DNA of 64,000 nt, from the NCBI RefSeq assembly GCF_007830635.1, contig NZ_VLLA01000003.1, positions 248,001 through 312,000 on the forward strand, read 5' to 3'. The DNA comes from Bradyrhizobium huanghuaihaiense (GTDB taxonomy: Bacteria > Pseudomonadota > Alphaproteobacteria > Rhizobiales > Xanthobacteraceae). Below are positions 40,818-49,828 of the stretch, in pieces (the first letter of the stretch is position 1; every line of letters starts with the position of its first letter). The notes below the pieces were generated by a model. That model worked only from the letters and a program-made list of their open reading frames with translations. It was not told the origin of the DNA and did not search any database. The translations under genes were made by a program, and so were the position numbers.

Positions 40818-43229
40818 TCAGGCCGCCGGCTCGCCCGCAAGGACCTCGCGAATCTTCTCCGAGAGCTCCGACTTCCTGTATGGCTTCTGAAGCAGCGCCA
40901 CGCCGGGATCGAGATGCCCTTCATGGACGATGGTGTCGTCGGTATAGCCGGAGGTGTAGAGCACCTTCACCCCCGGCCGGCGGAGCCGGACGGCCTCGGC
41001 CAATTCCCGGCCATTCATGCCGCCGGGCATGATGATGTCCGTGAACAGGAGATCGAATTTGGCGCCCTGGTCGACCAGTGCAAGCGCGGATGCGCCGTCC
41101 CCGGCAGCGAGCGTGCGATAGCCGAGGCTGCCGAGCTGGGCGATGACATAGCCCTGCACCAGCGGATCGTCCTCGACCACGAGGATCGTCTCATGCCCGC
41201 GCGCTGCGGCGAGCGCGTGAACCGGCGCCGTCCTGGCCGGCGCCTCGCCCTCCGACCGCGGCAGGAACAAGCGCACCACCGTGCCGCGCCCCTCCTCGCT
41301 CTCGATCGCGACGGTGCCGCCGGTCTGGCGGGCGAAGCCGTAGACCATGCTGAGCCCGAGGCCGGTGCCGCGGCCGACGCCCTTGGTGGTGAAGAACGGC
41401 TCGAACACGCGCTCACGGATGTCGGCCGGAATGCCGTGGCCGGTGTCGCTGACTGCGACCATCACGAAGGCGCCGCGGACGACATCGCCCTCATCGGCCC
41501 CTTCCGTGCCGTCGAGCTCCCGGTTCGCGGTCTCGAGCGTCAGCCTGCCGCCGCCGGGCATCGCGTCACGCGCGTTGACCGCGAGATTGACGATCGCGGA
41601 CGAAAGCTGCGACGGATCGACCATCGCCGACCAGGCGTCGTCCGCGAGCCGGGTCACGATCTCGACATGCTCGCCCAGGATCGGCTTCAGCAGCTTCGCG
41701 GTCTCCAGCACGAGGGCGTTGACGTCGATCTCGCGCGGCTCGAGCGGCTGGCGGCGCGCGAAGGTCAGGAGCTGCGAGGTGATCTCGGCGCCGCGTGTGG
41801 CGGCATCGTCGATGAGCTGCGCGATGGCGGCGAACTGGGGCCTGTCCGCGAGCCCCTCCTGGATGATCTCGATGGTGCCGGTGATGACGGTGAGCACGTT
41901 GTTGAAGTCATGCGCGACGCCGCCGGTGAGCTGGCCGATCGCGTCCATCTTCTGGGATTGGCGAAGCCGCTCCTCGGTCTCGTGCTGCGCAGTGAGGTCG
42001 GTGGCGGAGCCGCGATAGCCCATGAAGCGTCCATCTGACGCGAACACCGGCTGGCCGTTGACGCTGAAATGGCGCACGCGTCCGCTCGCATCACGACCGC
42101 GATATTCGAACTTCCGGAACGGCTCGTGACGATCGAGCATCGCCACGTGCGCGCGCCATTTCTCCGGCTCGGCGTCGCGGTCGAAAGCGGCGTCGATGCG
42201 GCGCTTGCCGATCAGCGCCTTGTGGGCCATGCCGAAGGCGCCGGCCCGCTCCGATATGTAGGTGAACCGATGATCCGGTCCGGTTTCCCAGAACCAGTCG
42301 GAGGCGGTCTCGGCATAGTCGCGGAAGCGCTGCTCGCTCGCGCGCGCGTCTTCTTCGGCGCTGCGGCGGATCTTCAGGTCACGCTCGAGATTGGCGTTGG
42401 CCTCGCGCAGCTCGTCATAAGCGCGCTCGAGATTGGCGCACATGGCATTGAAGGCGACGACCACCTTGTCGAGCTCGTCGGGATCGTAGGTCGGACGGCG
42501 CTCCAGGTGCAAAGCCGGCGGCGGCCGCGCCAGATTGTACTTGCTGACGAAGTCGGCGATGGCAACCAGATGCCGCGTCACCAGCAGATGGAACATGTAG
42601 ATGATGAACAGCGAGACGAGAAACGTCTTCGCCGCCTGGCTCGCCAGGATGATCAGGGCACGGTTCATCAATTGCTGGTAGACCTCGCTCAGCGTCGCCT
42701 CGACGTGAAGCACACCGATGGTGCGCACGGCCCCCTGCATGGTGGTGGTCAAAGGATAGTCGCGCGTCACGATCGAACGGGTGTTCGGCTCGCCGACCGC
42801 GACACGGATCGGATTGGGACGATCGGCGATCTCGCGCACCTCGGCGGCGCGGATGTCGGGCAACCGCAGGATACCGTCGAGCAGGAGCCTGAGCTGGTTC
42901 TGATCGAGATTCCACAGGCTCTCGCCAAGGCTGCCGGTGGTGCTGCGGCCGATCTCGTCGAGCCGCGTCTCGATGACGCCGACCTCTCGGTTGTAGTCGA
43001 GATAGAGCTGAAGCGCGGTCAGCACCAGCGTGACGACCGAGGAGAACAGCAGCACGGCGGCCAGCAGGCGCGGCCCGACGCCGCTGCGCGACCAGTTGAA
43101 GATCCGCGACAGCAGCGCTCCGATCATCGCCGGCGCGAATGCCGCGCCGATCCCGCTCAAATCCTGCTTCGCGGCTGCCGGGGCGACGGCGCGGCTGCGC
43201 TTGGAATCCTCATTACCTGAGTTACCCAT
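40818..43229 (-). CDS. hybrid sensor histidine kinase/response regulator
   Basis: The 803-residue protein has two membrane helices (about 52-75, and about 190-215) enclosing a periplasmic sensor domain, a HAMP-like segment (VSKYNLARPPPA), a PAS domain (about 300-430, ASDWFWETGPDHRFTYIS), the phospho-acceptor box VAHDFNNVLTVI (about 460), ATPase boxes NARDAMPGG, DTGHGIP and GTGLGLSMVYGF, and a C-terminal receiver (ILVVEDDPLV, acceptor aspartate in FTDIIMPGG, lysine in QKPYRKSEL). Phosphate probably passes from histidine to the attached receiver; no output regulator is adjacent. A periplasmic binding protein gene is divergent and may supply the signal. Confidence 0.95.
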   Translation of the reverse strand: MGNSGNEDSKRSRAVAPAAAKQDLSGIGAAFAPAMIGALLSRIFNWSRSGVGPRLLAAVLLFSSVVTLVLTALQLYLDYNREVGVIETRLDEIGRSTTGSLGESLWNLDQNQLRLLLDGILRLPDIRAAEVREIADRPNPIRVAVGEPNTRSIVTRDYPLTTTMQGAVRTIGVLHVEATLSEVYQQLMNRALIILASQAAKTFLVSLFIIYMFHLLVTRHLVAIADFVSKYNLARPPPALHLERRPTYDPDELDKVVVAFNAMCANLERAYDELREANANLERDLKIRRSAEEDARASEQRFRDYAETASDWFWETGPDHRFTYISERAGAFGMAHKALIGKRRIDAAFDRDAEPEKWRAHVAMLDRHEPFRKFEYRGRDASGRVRHFSVNGQPVFASDGRFMGYRGSATDLTAQHETEERLRQSQKMDAIGQLTGGVAHDFNNVLTVITGTIEIIQEGLADRPQFAAIAQLIDDAATRGAEITSQLLTFARRQPLEPREIDVNALVLETAKLLKPILGEHVEIVTRLADDAWSAMVDPSQLSSAIVNLAVNARDAMPGGGRLTLETANRELDGTEGADEGDVVRGAFVMVAVSDTGHGIPADIRERVFEPFFTTKGVGRGTGLGLSMVYGFARQTGGTVAIESEEGRGTVVRLFLPRSEGEAPARTAPVHALAAARGHETILVVEDDPLVQGYVIAQLGSLGYRTLAAGDGASALALVDQGAKFDLLFTDIIMPGGMNGRELAEAVRLRRPGVKVLYTSGYTDDTIVHEGHLDPGVALLQKPYRKSELSEKIREVLAGEPAA

Positions 43230-43452
43230 GCACCATGTCCCGGAAATGGCGGCACTGCTCCGGCCGGCCGGCCGCGGCCGCGAGCAATTCGACAGTTGAG
43301 ATTCTCTTCACGCGAGGCGCGTTGCAATCCTGTCGGCCCATGGGCGGCTTGAGGTCGGCAGGGTCATATCTTGCGCCCAGCAGCAGGATTCCCGCGCAAG
43401 CTACCACTTCGCGTGCTAGAATGACATCGGTGAAAGTCCGGAGTCGCCTCAC
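43222..43452 (-). CDS. possible small protein overlapping the kinase start
   Basis: The frame encodes 76 residues and ends 8 bp inside the kinase gene. Its first half has a hydrophobic stretch (ILAREVVACAGILLLG) and its second half (KRISTVELLAAAAGRPEQC, with cysteines) is protein-like. It may be a short leader gene coupled to the kinase or a chance frame. No ribosome-binding site is clear. Confidence 0.35.
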   Translation of the reverse strand: MRRLRTFTDVILAREVVACAGILLLGARYDPADLKPPMGRQDCNAPRVKRISTVELLAAAAGRPEQCRHFRDMVHG

Positions 43453-43559
43453 CTCGCAGGCGAGCGTTGATCGTTACGGCCGGGCTCCCGCGCGACCCCC
43501 GGTAGATCGCGCGGGCCTCCGAATCCAGCGGTAGCAAGGCCCGACCAAGGAGAAGCGTG

Positions 43560-44273
43560 ATGTGGCGGATTGCCGTCGCCTGGCTGTCTTTGCTCGCAGC
43601 CGCTCCATCGCAGGCGCAGGACCTGATCCGGCTGGCGCGCATCGCCGACATCCCCGATCAATATGTCGGCGGCGAGATGCTGCGGGCTGTCTACGCCAAG
43701 CTGAACATCAAGCTCGAATTCGAGGACGTTCCCGGCAAGCGGGCGCTCGCACTGTCGAGCGCGGGCGAGGTCGACGGCGAGATCCAGCGGATCGGGACGC
43801 TCTCCCGTGACTATCCGACGCTGGTCCAGGTCACGCCGGCGATCAACTACATCGAGCCCGCGGTGTTCACGACGAAGCTCCATTTCGATGTCGCCGGTTG
43901 GGATTCAATTCGAGACTACAGCATCGGCATCGTTCGCGGCGTCGGCTCATCGGAGGCCGGCACGCGCGGCATGGCCCGCGTTACGGCGACGACCAGTCTG
44001 GAGAGCATGATCAAGATGCTCGACGCCGATCGCTTCGACGTGATGGTCACCGACCTCTTCAGCGGGCTCGTCGCCGTGAGGAAGCTCAACCTGCAGGCCA
44101 GGATCTACCCGCTCTCGCCACCGCTCGGGCGCATCCACATCTATCACTATCTGCACGAACGCCATCGCGCTCTGGTGCCTGAGGTCGGCAAGGTGATCGC
44201 GCAGATGGAGGCGAGCGGCGAACTGGCAACGCTGCGTGAGAGGCTGGTCAAGCAGATCCTGAGCGCACCGTAA
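43560..44273 (+). CDS. periplasmic solute-binding protein, family 3 type
   Basis: From ATG 43560, with AAGGAG 7 bases upstream, the product is 237 residues with a signal peptide ending near SQAQ. The mature protein has a bacterial extracellular solute-binding family 3 layout: early strand LIRLARIADIPDQYVGGEM, LNIKLEFEDVPGKRAL, GEVDGEIQRIGTLSRDYPTL, and a hinge region DVMVTDLFSGLVAV. No permease or ATPase gene is near. Divergence from the sensor kinase suggests that it presents a ligand to that kinase instead of feeding a transporter. Confidence 0.82.
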   Translation: MWRIAVAWLSLLAAAPSQAQDLIRLARIADIPDQYVGGEMLRAVYAKLNIKLEFEDVPGKRALALSSAGEVDGEIQRIGTLSRDYPTLVQVTPAINYIEPAVFTTKLHFDVAGWDSIRDYSIGIVRGVGSSEAGTRGMARVTATTSLESMIKMLDADRFDVMVTDLFSGLVAVRKLNLQARIYPLSPPLGRIHIYHYLHERHRALVPEVGKVIAQMEASGELATLRERLVKQILSAP

Positions 44274-44283
44274 CGGTGCCGGC

Positions 44284-44487
44284 TCAGGTTGCGCGAAGCC
44301 GTTCGCGAAAGGCGACGGCGGCAATCAGTACGCCGACGCACCAGGCCACAACTGCCCGGTGAGGCTCTTCGCCGAGCAGCACGGTGAATATGCTGGTGAT
44401 CAGGCATGGCGCGATCGCGCTACCGTTCCGGCTCGCCAGCGAGAGCAGGAACGGCATCGCAGCAATCGATATTTGCAGGACGCTCAT
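44284..44487 (-). CDS. small membrane protein with two helices
   Basis: From ATG 44487 the product is 67 residues with two hydrophobic segments (ISIAAMPFLLSLASRNGS then SIFTVLLGEEPHR and AVVAWCVGVLIAAVAF). The upstream extension of the frame is non-coding in look. I recognise no family. It converges with the binding-protein gene, 10 bp away. Confidence 0.6.
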   Translation of the reverse strand: MSVLQISIAAMPFLLSLASRNGSAIAPCLITSIFTVLLGEEPHRAVVAWCVGVLIAAVAFRERLRAT

Positions 44488-44513
44488 TCGCGAAGCCTGT
44501 CTCGCCAGAGACT

Positions 44514-44693
44514 TCAGAAGCCGCAGACATTGCGCGGGTGCTTGCCGCGGCGGCTCTCGACAATGCGCTCGCCACCATTCTCGGCCGAGCTGCCGTAATA
44601 ACGGTGGTGACCGCTCTGGTCGTGCAGATCGGCCGGTGCCGATTGGGGCGCCCGCCGCGCGTCGCAGATGATCTTGATGGACTGACCGGACAT
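44514..44693 (-). CDS. small hypothetical protein
   Basis: From ATG 44693 the product is 59 residues starting MSGQSIKIICDARRAPQS, with polar and basic residues and a tyrosine pair (HHRYYGSS). It resembles short cytoplasmic proteins common in Bradyrhizobium without known function. It is on the same strand as the small membrane protein, 26 bp upstream of it. Confidence 0.5.
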   Translation of the reverse strand: MSGQSIKIICDARRAPQSAPADLHDQSGHHRYYGSSAENGGERIVESRRGKHPRNVCGF

Positions 44694-44895
44694 TGCCGCC
44701 TCCAAATTCCTCAGCCTTCTTGGTGGTCATCAGTCGCATCGGCTTCAGGCGGCGTTCACACCGGCCGGTCGCAATCGGGTTTCAGGATGGTTTCGTCGAG
44801 GCCTGCGCGACGCAATATTTTGTTGAGGGGGATTGTCGGCCGCGGGCATGGTGGTACGTCCTTTGGACGCGCGCAGCAAAATCAACGAGGTGACG

Positions 44896-45276
44896 ATGTT
44901 TTACGCGATCCTGGCCTATCATGTGGAAGACGAGCTTTTGTCCTGGACGCCGGAGCAGGATGCCGCGGTGGTGGCCAAAGTCATCGAGGTTCAGGCGCCG
45001 CTGCGGGCCAGCGGCCACCTTGGGCCCGCCGCCCGCCTGGACGACACAAAAAAGGCTCGCACCTTGCGCGGCCCCGGCGCGGGCATGGTGCTGGACGGCC
45101 CGTTTGCCGAGACCAAGGAGCAGCTTCTCGGCTTCCACCTCGTCGAATACGATACGGATGAGGAGGCGATCGCCGCGGCGCGGAAGCTGCGCGAGGTCAA
45201 CCCGACCGCGGTCTACGAAATCCGCCCGGTCAAGCTTTACGTGCCGTCCGATGGGTTCGGCGCGACAAAGGGGTGA
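44896..45276 (+). CDS. YciI family (DGPF domain) protein
   Basis: From ATG 44896, preceded by GAGG, the product is 126 residues. It has the YciI/DGPF pattern: MFYAILAYHVEDELLSW at the start, LRASGHLGPAARL with a conserved histidine, and the signature VLDGPFAETKEQL, followed by GFHLVEYDTDEEAIAAA. YciI-like proteins are ferredoxin-fold, with uncertain enzymatic role, and in soil bacteria are often encoded next to ECF sigma factors. No sigma factor is present here. Confidence 0.92.
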   Translation: MFYAILAYHVEDELLSWTPEQDAAVVAKVIEVQAPLRASGHLGPAARLDDTKKARTLRGPGAGMVLDGPFAETKEQLLGFHLVEYDTDEEAIAAARKLREVNPTAVYEIRPVKLYVPSDGFGATKG

Positions 45277-45285
45277 GCCAGCGTC

Positions 45286-45876
45286 TTACACGTCCGTCCT
45301 GGCCGGCGCGGCATAGAAGCGCTGGATCAGCAGCCCGCCGAAAGCGATGAACCATACGAAAGGCGCGACATGCGGCGCGAATGCCGCCACGATCGTGCCC
45401 GGGATGAACACGAGCAGCGGAAACAGCGAGGCCATGATCTCGTGGCGCCAGCCACCCAGGATCGTCCACCACAGCCAGGCATTAAGCCCGGCGATCGCGG
45501 TCAGATGCAAACCGTAGAGCACGGCGACCGCACTGCTCATGCCGTAATTGGTGTAAAGGCCGTTGGTCACCGGTAGCAGCACGATCGAGAGCAGGAAGAA
45601 CAGGTTGAGGATCACCACGCCGCGGCTGCCGACCGGCTGGCGCGCCAGCCGCCGGTGATGACTGATCCAGAACACGCCGGCGATGATGAAGCTGAGCGCG
45701 AGGCCGGCGAGCTTGCCGGAATAGACCTGGGCAAGATCGCTCCAGCCGGGTGCGCTGGTGAACACGGCGGCCTTGGGCAGATCGTAGGCCAGAAGCGTCA
45801 TGGCGACGCCGAAAATGGTGTTGCTGAGTGACTCCAGCCGTCGCATCTCGAATTGGTCGGGCTTGAGCTCGGTCAT
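45286..45876 (-). CDS. TMEM175/DUF1211 family membrane protein
   Basis: From ATG 45876 the product is 196 residues with six predicted membrane helices. The first helix carries RRLESLSNTIFGVAMTLLA, which matches the TMEM175 family, in which a conserved FSD motif follows the arginine and lines the potassium pore. Here the motif reads LSN, so the aspartate is replaced. Bacterial members form tetrameric potassium channels; function in this variant is uncertain. It converges with the YciI gene with only 9 bp between them. Confidence 0.8.
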   Translation of the reverse strand: MTELKPDQFEMRRLESLSNTIFGVAMTLLAYDLPKAAVFTSAPGWSDLAQVYSGKLAGLALSFIIAGVFWISHHRRLARQPVGSRGVVILNLFFLLSIVLLPVTNGLYTNYGMSSAVAVLYGLHLTAIAGLNAWLWWTILGGWRHEIMASLFPLLVFIPGTIVAAFAPHVAPFVWFIAFGGLLIQRFYAAPARTDV

Positions 45877-46005
45877 GCCGGGCATGCTCTTCTCGGGCTG
45901 GAACCTTGGGCCGCCTTTCCCCCTAAATCCTAATTCCGGTTCCGTCCAGCCGCATTGCGATTCGCGCCGGGATCGCCGACTCTTGGCCTTTCACCGGGGC
46001 GATTC

Positions 46006-48063
46006 GTGGCAACATATCTGGACACGCTCAATGCGGAGCAGCGCCGCGCCGTCGAGCATGGCGTGGCCGATGGCGCGACCGTGGGAAGCCCCCTGCTCGT
46101 CATTGCCGGCGCCGGCTCCGGCAAGACCAACACCCTGGCGCACCGGGTCGCGCATCTGATCGTTGCGGGTGCCGACCCGCGCCGCATCCTGTTGATGACG
46201 TTCTCCCGCCGTGCCGCAGCCGAGATGGCCGGCCGGGTCGAGCGTATCGCCCGCAAGGTGTTAGGGGAGAACAACGCCGCGATCATGCGCGACGCGCTCA
46301 CCTGGGCCGGCACCTTCCACGGCATCGGCGCGCGGCTCCTGCGAGAATATGCCGAGCGGATCGGTGTCGATCCCGCCTTCACCATCCACGACCGCGAGGA
46401 TTCCGCCGACCTGATGAACCTGGTCCGGCACGAGCGCGGCCTGTCGAAGACCGAGAGCCGCTTTCCGGCCAAGGGCACCTGCCTGTCGATCTACTCGCGC
46501 TGCGTCAACGCCGAGATGGAGATCGAGAAGGTGCTGGGGGTACACTATCCCTGGTGCGCCGGCTGGGCCGCCGAGCTGAAGGGCCTGTTCGCGGCTTACG
46601 TCGAGGCCAAGCAGGCCCAGCACGTGCTCGATTACGACGATTTGCTGCTGTACTGGTCGCAGATGATGAGCGATGCGCTGATCGCCGACGAGATCGGCGG
46701 CCGCTTCGATCACGTGCTGGTCGACGAATATCAGGACACCAACCGCCTGCAATCCTCGATCCTGCTGGCGCTGAAGCCGGACGGCCGCGGCCTCACCGTC
46801 GTCGGCGACGACGCGCAGTCGATCTACTCGTTCCGCGCCGCCACCGTGCGCAACATCCTGGAGTTTCCGCAAAGCTTCTCGCCCCGCGCGGAAATGATCA
46901 CGCTCGACCGCAACTACCGCTCGACGCAAGCCGTGCTCGCGGCCGCCAACGGTGTCATTGGCCTGGCGCGTGAGCGCTTCACAAAAAATCTCTGGACCGA
47001 CCGCAACTCCGGACAGAAGCCGCAGCTCGTCACGGTGCACGACGAGGCCGACCAGGCCCGCTACATCGTCGAGGCTGTGCTGGCCAACCGCGAGCAAGGC
47101 GCGCTGCTCAAGCACCAGGCGGTGCTGTTCCGGACGTCTTCGCATTCGGGGCCACTCGAGATCGAGCTGACCCGCCGCAACATCCCGTTCGTGAAATTCG
47201 GCGGGCTGAAATTCCTCGACGCTGCCCACGTCAAGGACGTGCTGGCCTTGCTGCGCTTCGCCGAAAATCCGCGCGACCGCGTCGCCGGCTTCCGCATCCT
47301 GCATCTGTTGCCCGGCATCGGCCCTGCGACCGCACAGCGCGTGCTCGACCAGATGGCGGAGAGCATGGACCCACTGCACGCACTCGGCCAGCTCCCGGTA
47401 CCGCCGCGCACGGGCGCGGACTGGACCGACTTCGTCCGCACGGTCGAAAACCTGCGCTATTCGGAATGGCCTGTAGATCTCGAACGCGTGCGGCTCTGGT
47501 ACGAGCCGCATCTGGATCGCATCCACGAGGATTCCGAGACACGCCGCGCCGATCTGATGCAGCTCGAGCAGATCGCCAGCGGCTATGCCTCGCGCGAGAA
47601 GTTCCTGACCGAGCTCACGCTCGATCCGCCGGATGCGACCAGCGACAAATCAGGTCCCCCCTTGCGCGACGAGGATTACCTGATCCTCTCCACCATCCAT
47701 TCCGCCAAGGGCCAGGAGTGGAAGTCGGTGTTCGTGCTCAACGTCGTCGACGGCTGCATGCCATCCGATCTCGGCGCCGGCACCAGCGCCGAGATCGAGG
47801 AGGAGCGCCGCCTGCTCTATGTCGCGATGACGCGCGCCAAGGACGATCTCCACCTCGTCGTGCCGCAGCGTTTCTTCGTCCACGGCCAGGCCGCCAAGGG
47901 CGACCGCCACGTCTACGCCTCGCGCACCCGCTTCATCCCGGAATCCCTGGTCTATCTGTTCGAGCGCAGCGCCTGGCCGAAGGCCGCTCCGGGCGCGGCG
48001 CGCACCGCGGCGCAAGGGCCGAAGATCGACATCGGGGCGAAGATGCGCGGGATGTGGCGGTAG
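46006..48063 (+). CDS. UvrD/Rep-family ATP-dependent helicase
   Basis: From GTG 46006 the protein is 685 residues. Superfamily 1A helicase motifs occur in order: LNAEQRRAV (Q motif), AGAGSGKTNTLAHR (Walker A), TFHGIGARLL, DEYQDTN (Walker B), GDDAQSIYSFRAA (motif III), LDRNYRST (motif IV) and, late, TIHSAKGQEWKSVFV (motif V) with RRLLYVAMTRAKD (motif VI). It unwinds DNA in repair or replication restart. The length is close to Rep; there is no nuclease domain. It is transcribed away from the TMEM175 gene. Confidence 0.95.
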   Translation: MATYLDTLNAEQRRAVEHGVADGATVGSPLLVIAGAGSGKTNTLAHRVAHLIVAGADPRRILLMTFSRRAAAEMAGRVERIARKVLGENNAAIMRDALTWAGTFHGIGARLLREYAERIGVDPAFTIHDREDSADLMNLVRHERGLSKTESRFPAKGTCLSIYSRCVNAEMEIEKVLGVHYPWCAGWAAELKGLFAAYVEAKQAQHVLDYDDLLLYWSQMMSDALIADEIGGRFDHVLVDEYQDTNRLQSSILLALKPDGRGLTVVGDDAQSIYSFRAATVRNILEFPQSFSPRAEMITLDRNYRSTQAVLAAANGVIGLARERFTKNLWTDRNSGQKPQLVTVHDEADQARYIVEAVLANREQGALLKHQAVLFRTSSHSGPLEIELTRRNIPFVKFGGLKFLDAAHVKDVLALLRFAENPRDRVAGFRILHLLPGIGPATAQRVLDQMAESMDPLHALGQLPVPPRTGADWTDFVRTVENLRYSEWPVDLERVRLWYEPHLDRIHEDSETRRADLMQLEQIASGYASREKFLTELTLDPPDATSDKSGPPLRDEDYLILSTIHSAKGQEWKSVFVLNVVDGCMPSDLGAGTSAEIEEERRLLYVAMTRAKDDLHLVVPQRFFVHGQAAKGDRHVYASRTRFIPESLVYLFERSAWPKAAPGAARTAAQGPKIDIGAKMRGMWR

Positions 48064-49311
48064 TTACGCGCCCAGCCTGTCGAACTGGACCTTGCCTGCC
48101 TTCATCACCAGCGGGATGTGCTCGCCCTGGCCGAGCAGGCAGGCGACGTCGCGCAGCGGGTTGCCGTCGACGACCAGCAGGTCCGCCAGCGCCTCGGGCA
48201 CGATACGGCCGAGCTTGCCCTCCATGCCGAGCACCTCGGCGCCGATCAATGTCGCGCTGGCGATGACGGTGCGCGGGCCGAGGATCTCGGCGCGAATGCG
48301 GAATTCGTCGCTCTGCAGGCGCTGCGACGGCCCGAGCAGGTCGCTGCCAAACCCCATCTTCACGCCGGCGTCGCGATAGATCGCGAGCGAGCGCAGGCCG
48401 GCGTCGCGGACATCGGCGATCTTGGCCACGCTCTCCGGCGGCAGGCCATATTGGGCGCCCTCGTTGGCCAGCGCCTCGTAGGTGACGAGCGTCGGCACCA
48501 CATAGGCACCCTGCTCGGCCATCAGCCGCGCGGTCGGAGCATCAACCAGATTTCCGTGCTCGATGGTGCGCACGCCGCAGCGGACCGCGCGCTCGATCGC
48601 CGCAGCGGTGTAGGCGTGGGCAAGCACATAGGTCTGGCGCCCGCGCGCCTCCTCGACGATGGCGCGGATCTCGTCCTCGGAGTAGCCGAAGGCGCCGACC
48701 GGATCGGTCGGTGACGCGACGCCGCCGGAGGCCATGATCTTGATCTGGTCGGCTCCCATCTGGAGCTCTTCGCGCGCGGCCTTGCGCACACCGTCGACAC
48801 CGTCGGCAACGCGCGCCAGCGCACCGACACGCACGCAGCAGGGACATGGCGCGTCGCTCGCGAGGTAATCGGAACGTGCCCGCATGTCGCCATGCCCGCC
48901 GGTCTGGCTGAGCGCGCGGCCGGAGACGAACAGCCGCGGTCCGTCGGTCAGGCCGGTGTCGATCGCCTGCTTCAACGCGTGGCCGGCGCCGCCGGCATCG
49001 CGCACGGTGGTAAAGCCCCGCCGCAACATACCGCGCAACAGCAGCGTCGAGCGCAGCGTTACCAGCACGTTCGGCATGTGCACCTGTTGCGCCAGGTTGA
49101 GCTCGACCGCGATGGCATGCACATGCAGGTCGATCAGGCCAGGCATCAGCGTCTTGCCCTTCAGATCGATGGTGCGATCGGCAGCCACCTGGATCGGACG
49201 GTCCGAGACCTCCTTGATCAGATTGTCTTCGACCAGCACGTGCTGTCCCTCCTGCAAGTCCGGCTGGAGCGGGTCGAGCAGAGCGGCGTTCTTGAAGTGG
49301 ATGCTGGGCAT
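48064..49311 (-). CDS. amidohydrolase family protein (imidazolonepropionase-like)
   Basis: From ATG 49311 the product is 415 residues. Motifs are LMPGLIDLHVHAI (metal H-x-H), the KIMASGG segment with a lysine that can be carboxylated, AHAYTAAAIERAVRCG and EHGNL (metal histidines), and FGSDLLGP (catalytic aspartate). It belongs to the prolidase/imidazolonepropionase-like group of metal-dependent hydrolases. An unusual cysteine-rich loop CPCCVRVG lies in the middle. It is the third gene of a leftward operon with an MFS transporter and a GAF protein. Confidence 0.92.
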   Translation of the reverse strand: MPSIHFKNAALLDPLQPDLQEGQHVLVEDNLIKEVSDRPIQVAADRTIDLKGKTLMPGLIDLHVHAIAVELNLAQQVHMPNVLVTLRSTLLLRGMLRRGFTTVRDAGGAGHALKQAIDTGLTDGPRLFVSGRALSQTGGHGDMRARSDYLASDAPCPCCVRVGALARVADGVDGVRKAAREELQMGADQIKIMASGGVASPTDPVGAFGYSEDEIRAIVEEARGRQTYVLAHAYTAAAIERAVRCGVRTIEHGNLVDAPTARLMAEQGAYVVPTLVTYEALANEGAQYGLPPESVAKIADVRDAGLRSLAIYRDAGVKMGFGSDLLGPSQRLQSDEFRIRAEILGPRTVIASATLIGAEVLGMEGKLGRIVPEALADLLVVDGNPLRDVACLLGQGEHIPLVMKAGKVQFDRLGA

Positions 49312-49324
49312 CGCGACAGTCCTG

Positions 49325-49828
49325 TCAGAGATCGGCCGGCGCGAGCAGCGCCGGCAATGTGAGCTGGGCAAAGGGAAGGCACGCGGCGACATCATCTTCG
49401 CCGTACCACCCCGCCTCGTGAAGCAGATTGAGGGAGCCGAGCGTGCGCCCGCGCCAGCGCACGGGCATGTTGAGCACACTCTCGCAGCCCAGCGAAGCGA
49501 TCAGCTCGTGGTCGGAGAAGACAGTGCGCAGATCGTCCCGCGTATAGCCGATATAGGCCTCGCCACGGTCGAGCACGGCTTCGGTCCACGGGCCCAGCGC
49601 GAGGCGCTTGCGTCCGCCGGTCGGATAGGGACCGGGCAGATTGGAGTAGAGCCGCGCCACCTCGCCGGTCGCCTCGTCATAGGTCAGGATCGTGAACAGC
49701 TTGTGCCCGATCGCCGACTTCATGGCTTGGTCCAGCGCCACGAACAGCGCATCCGGCTGATCCACCCTGCCCTGCGCCGCCGCGACGGCGCAGAGGAGCG
49801 GATCGGCCTTCAGTTTCGTCCGCGTCAT
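49325..49828 (-). CDS. GAF domain protein
   Basis: The 167-residue protein is a single GAF domain: FTILTYDEATGEVARLYS, LALGPWTEAVLDRGEAYIG, FSDHELIASLGCESVLNMPV (cysteine), and RGRTLGSLNLLHEAG. It has no output domain. Its start overlaps the MFS gene stop (ATGA at 49825-49828) and it precedes the amidohydrolase gene by about 13 bp. It may be a ligand-binding partner of the enzyme or transporter. The free-methionine sulfoxide reductase cysteines are not evident. Confidence 0.85.
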   Translation of the reverse strand: MTRTKLKADPLLCAVAAAQGRVDQPDALFVALDQAMKSAIGHKLFTILTYDEATGEVARLYSNLPGPYPTGGRKRLALGPWTEAVLDRGEAYIGYTRDDLRTVFSDHELIASLGCESVLNMPVRWRGRTLGSLNLLHEAGWYGEDDVAACLPFAQLTLPALLAPADL

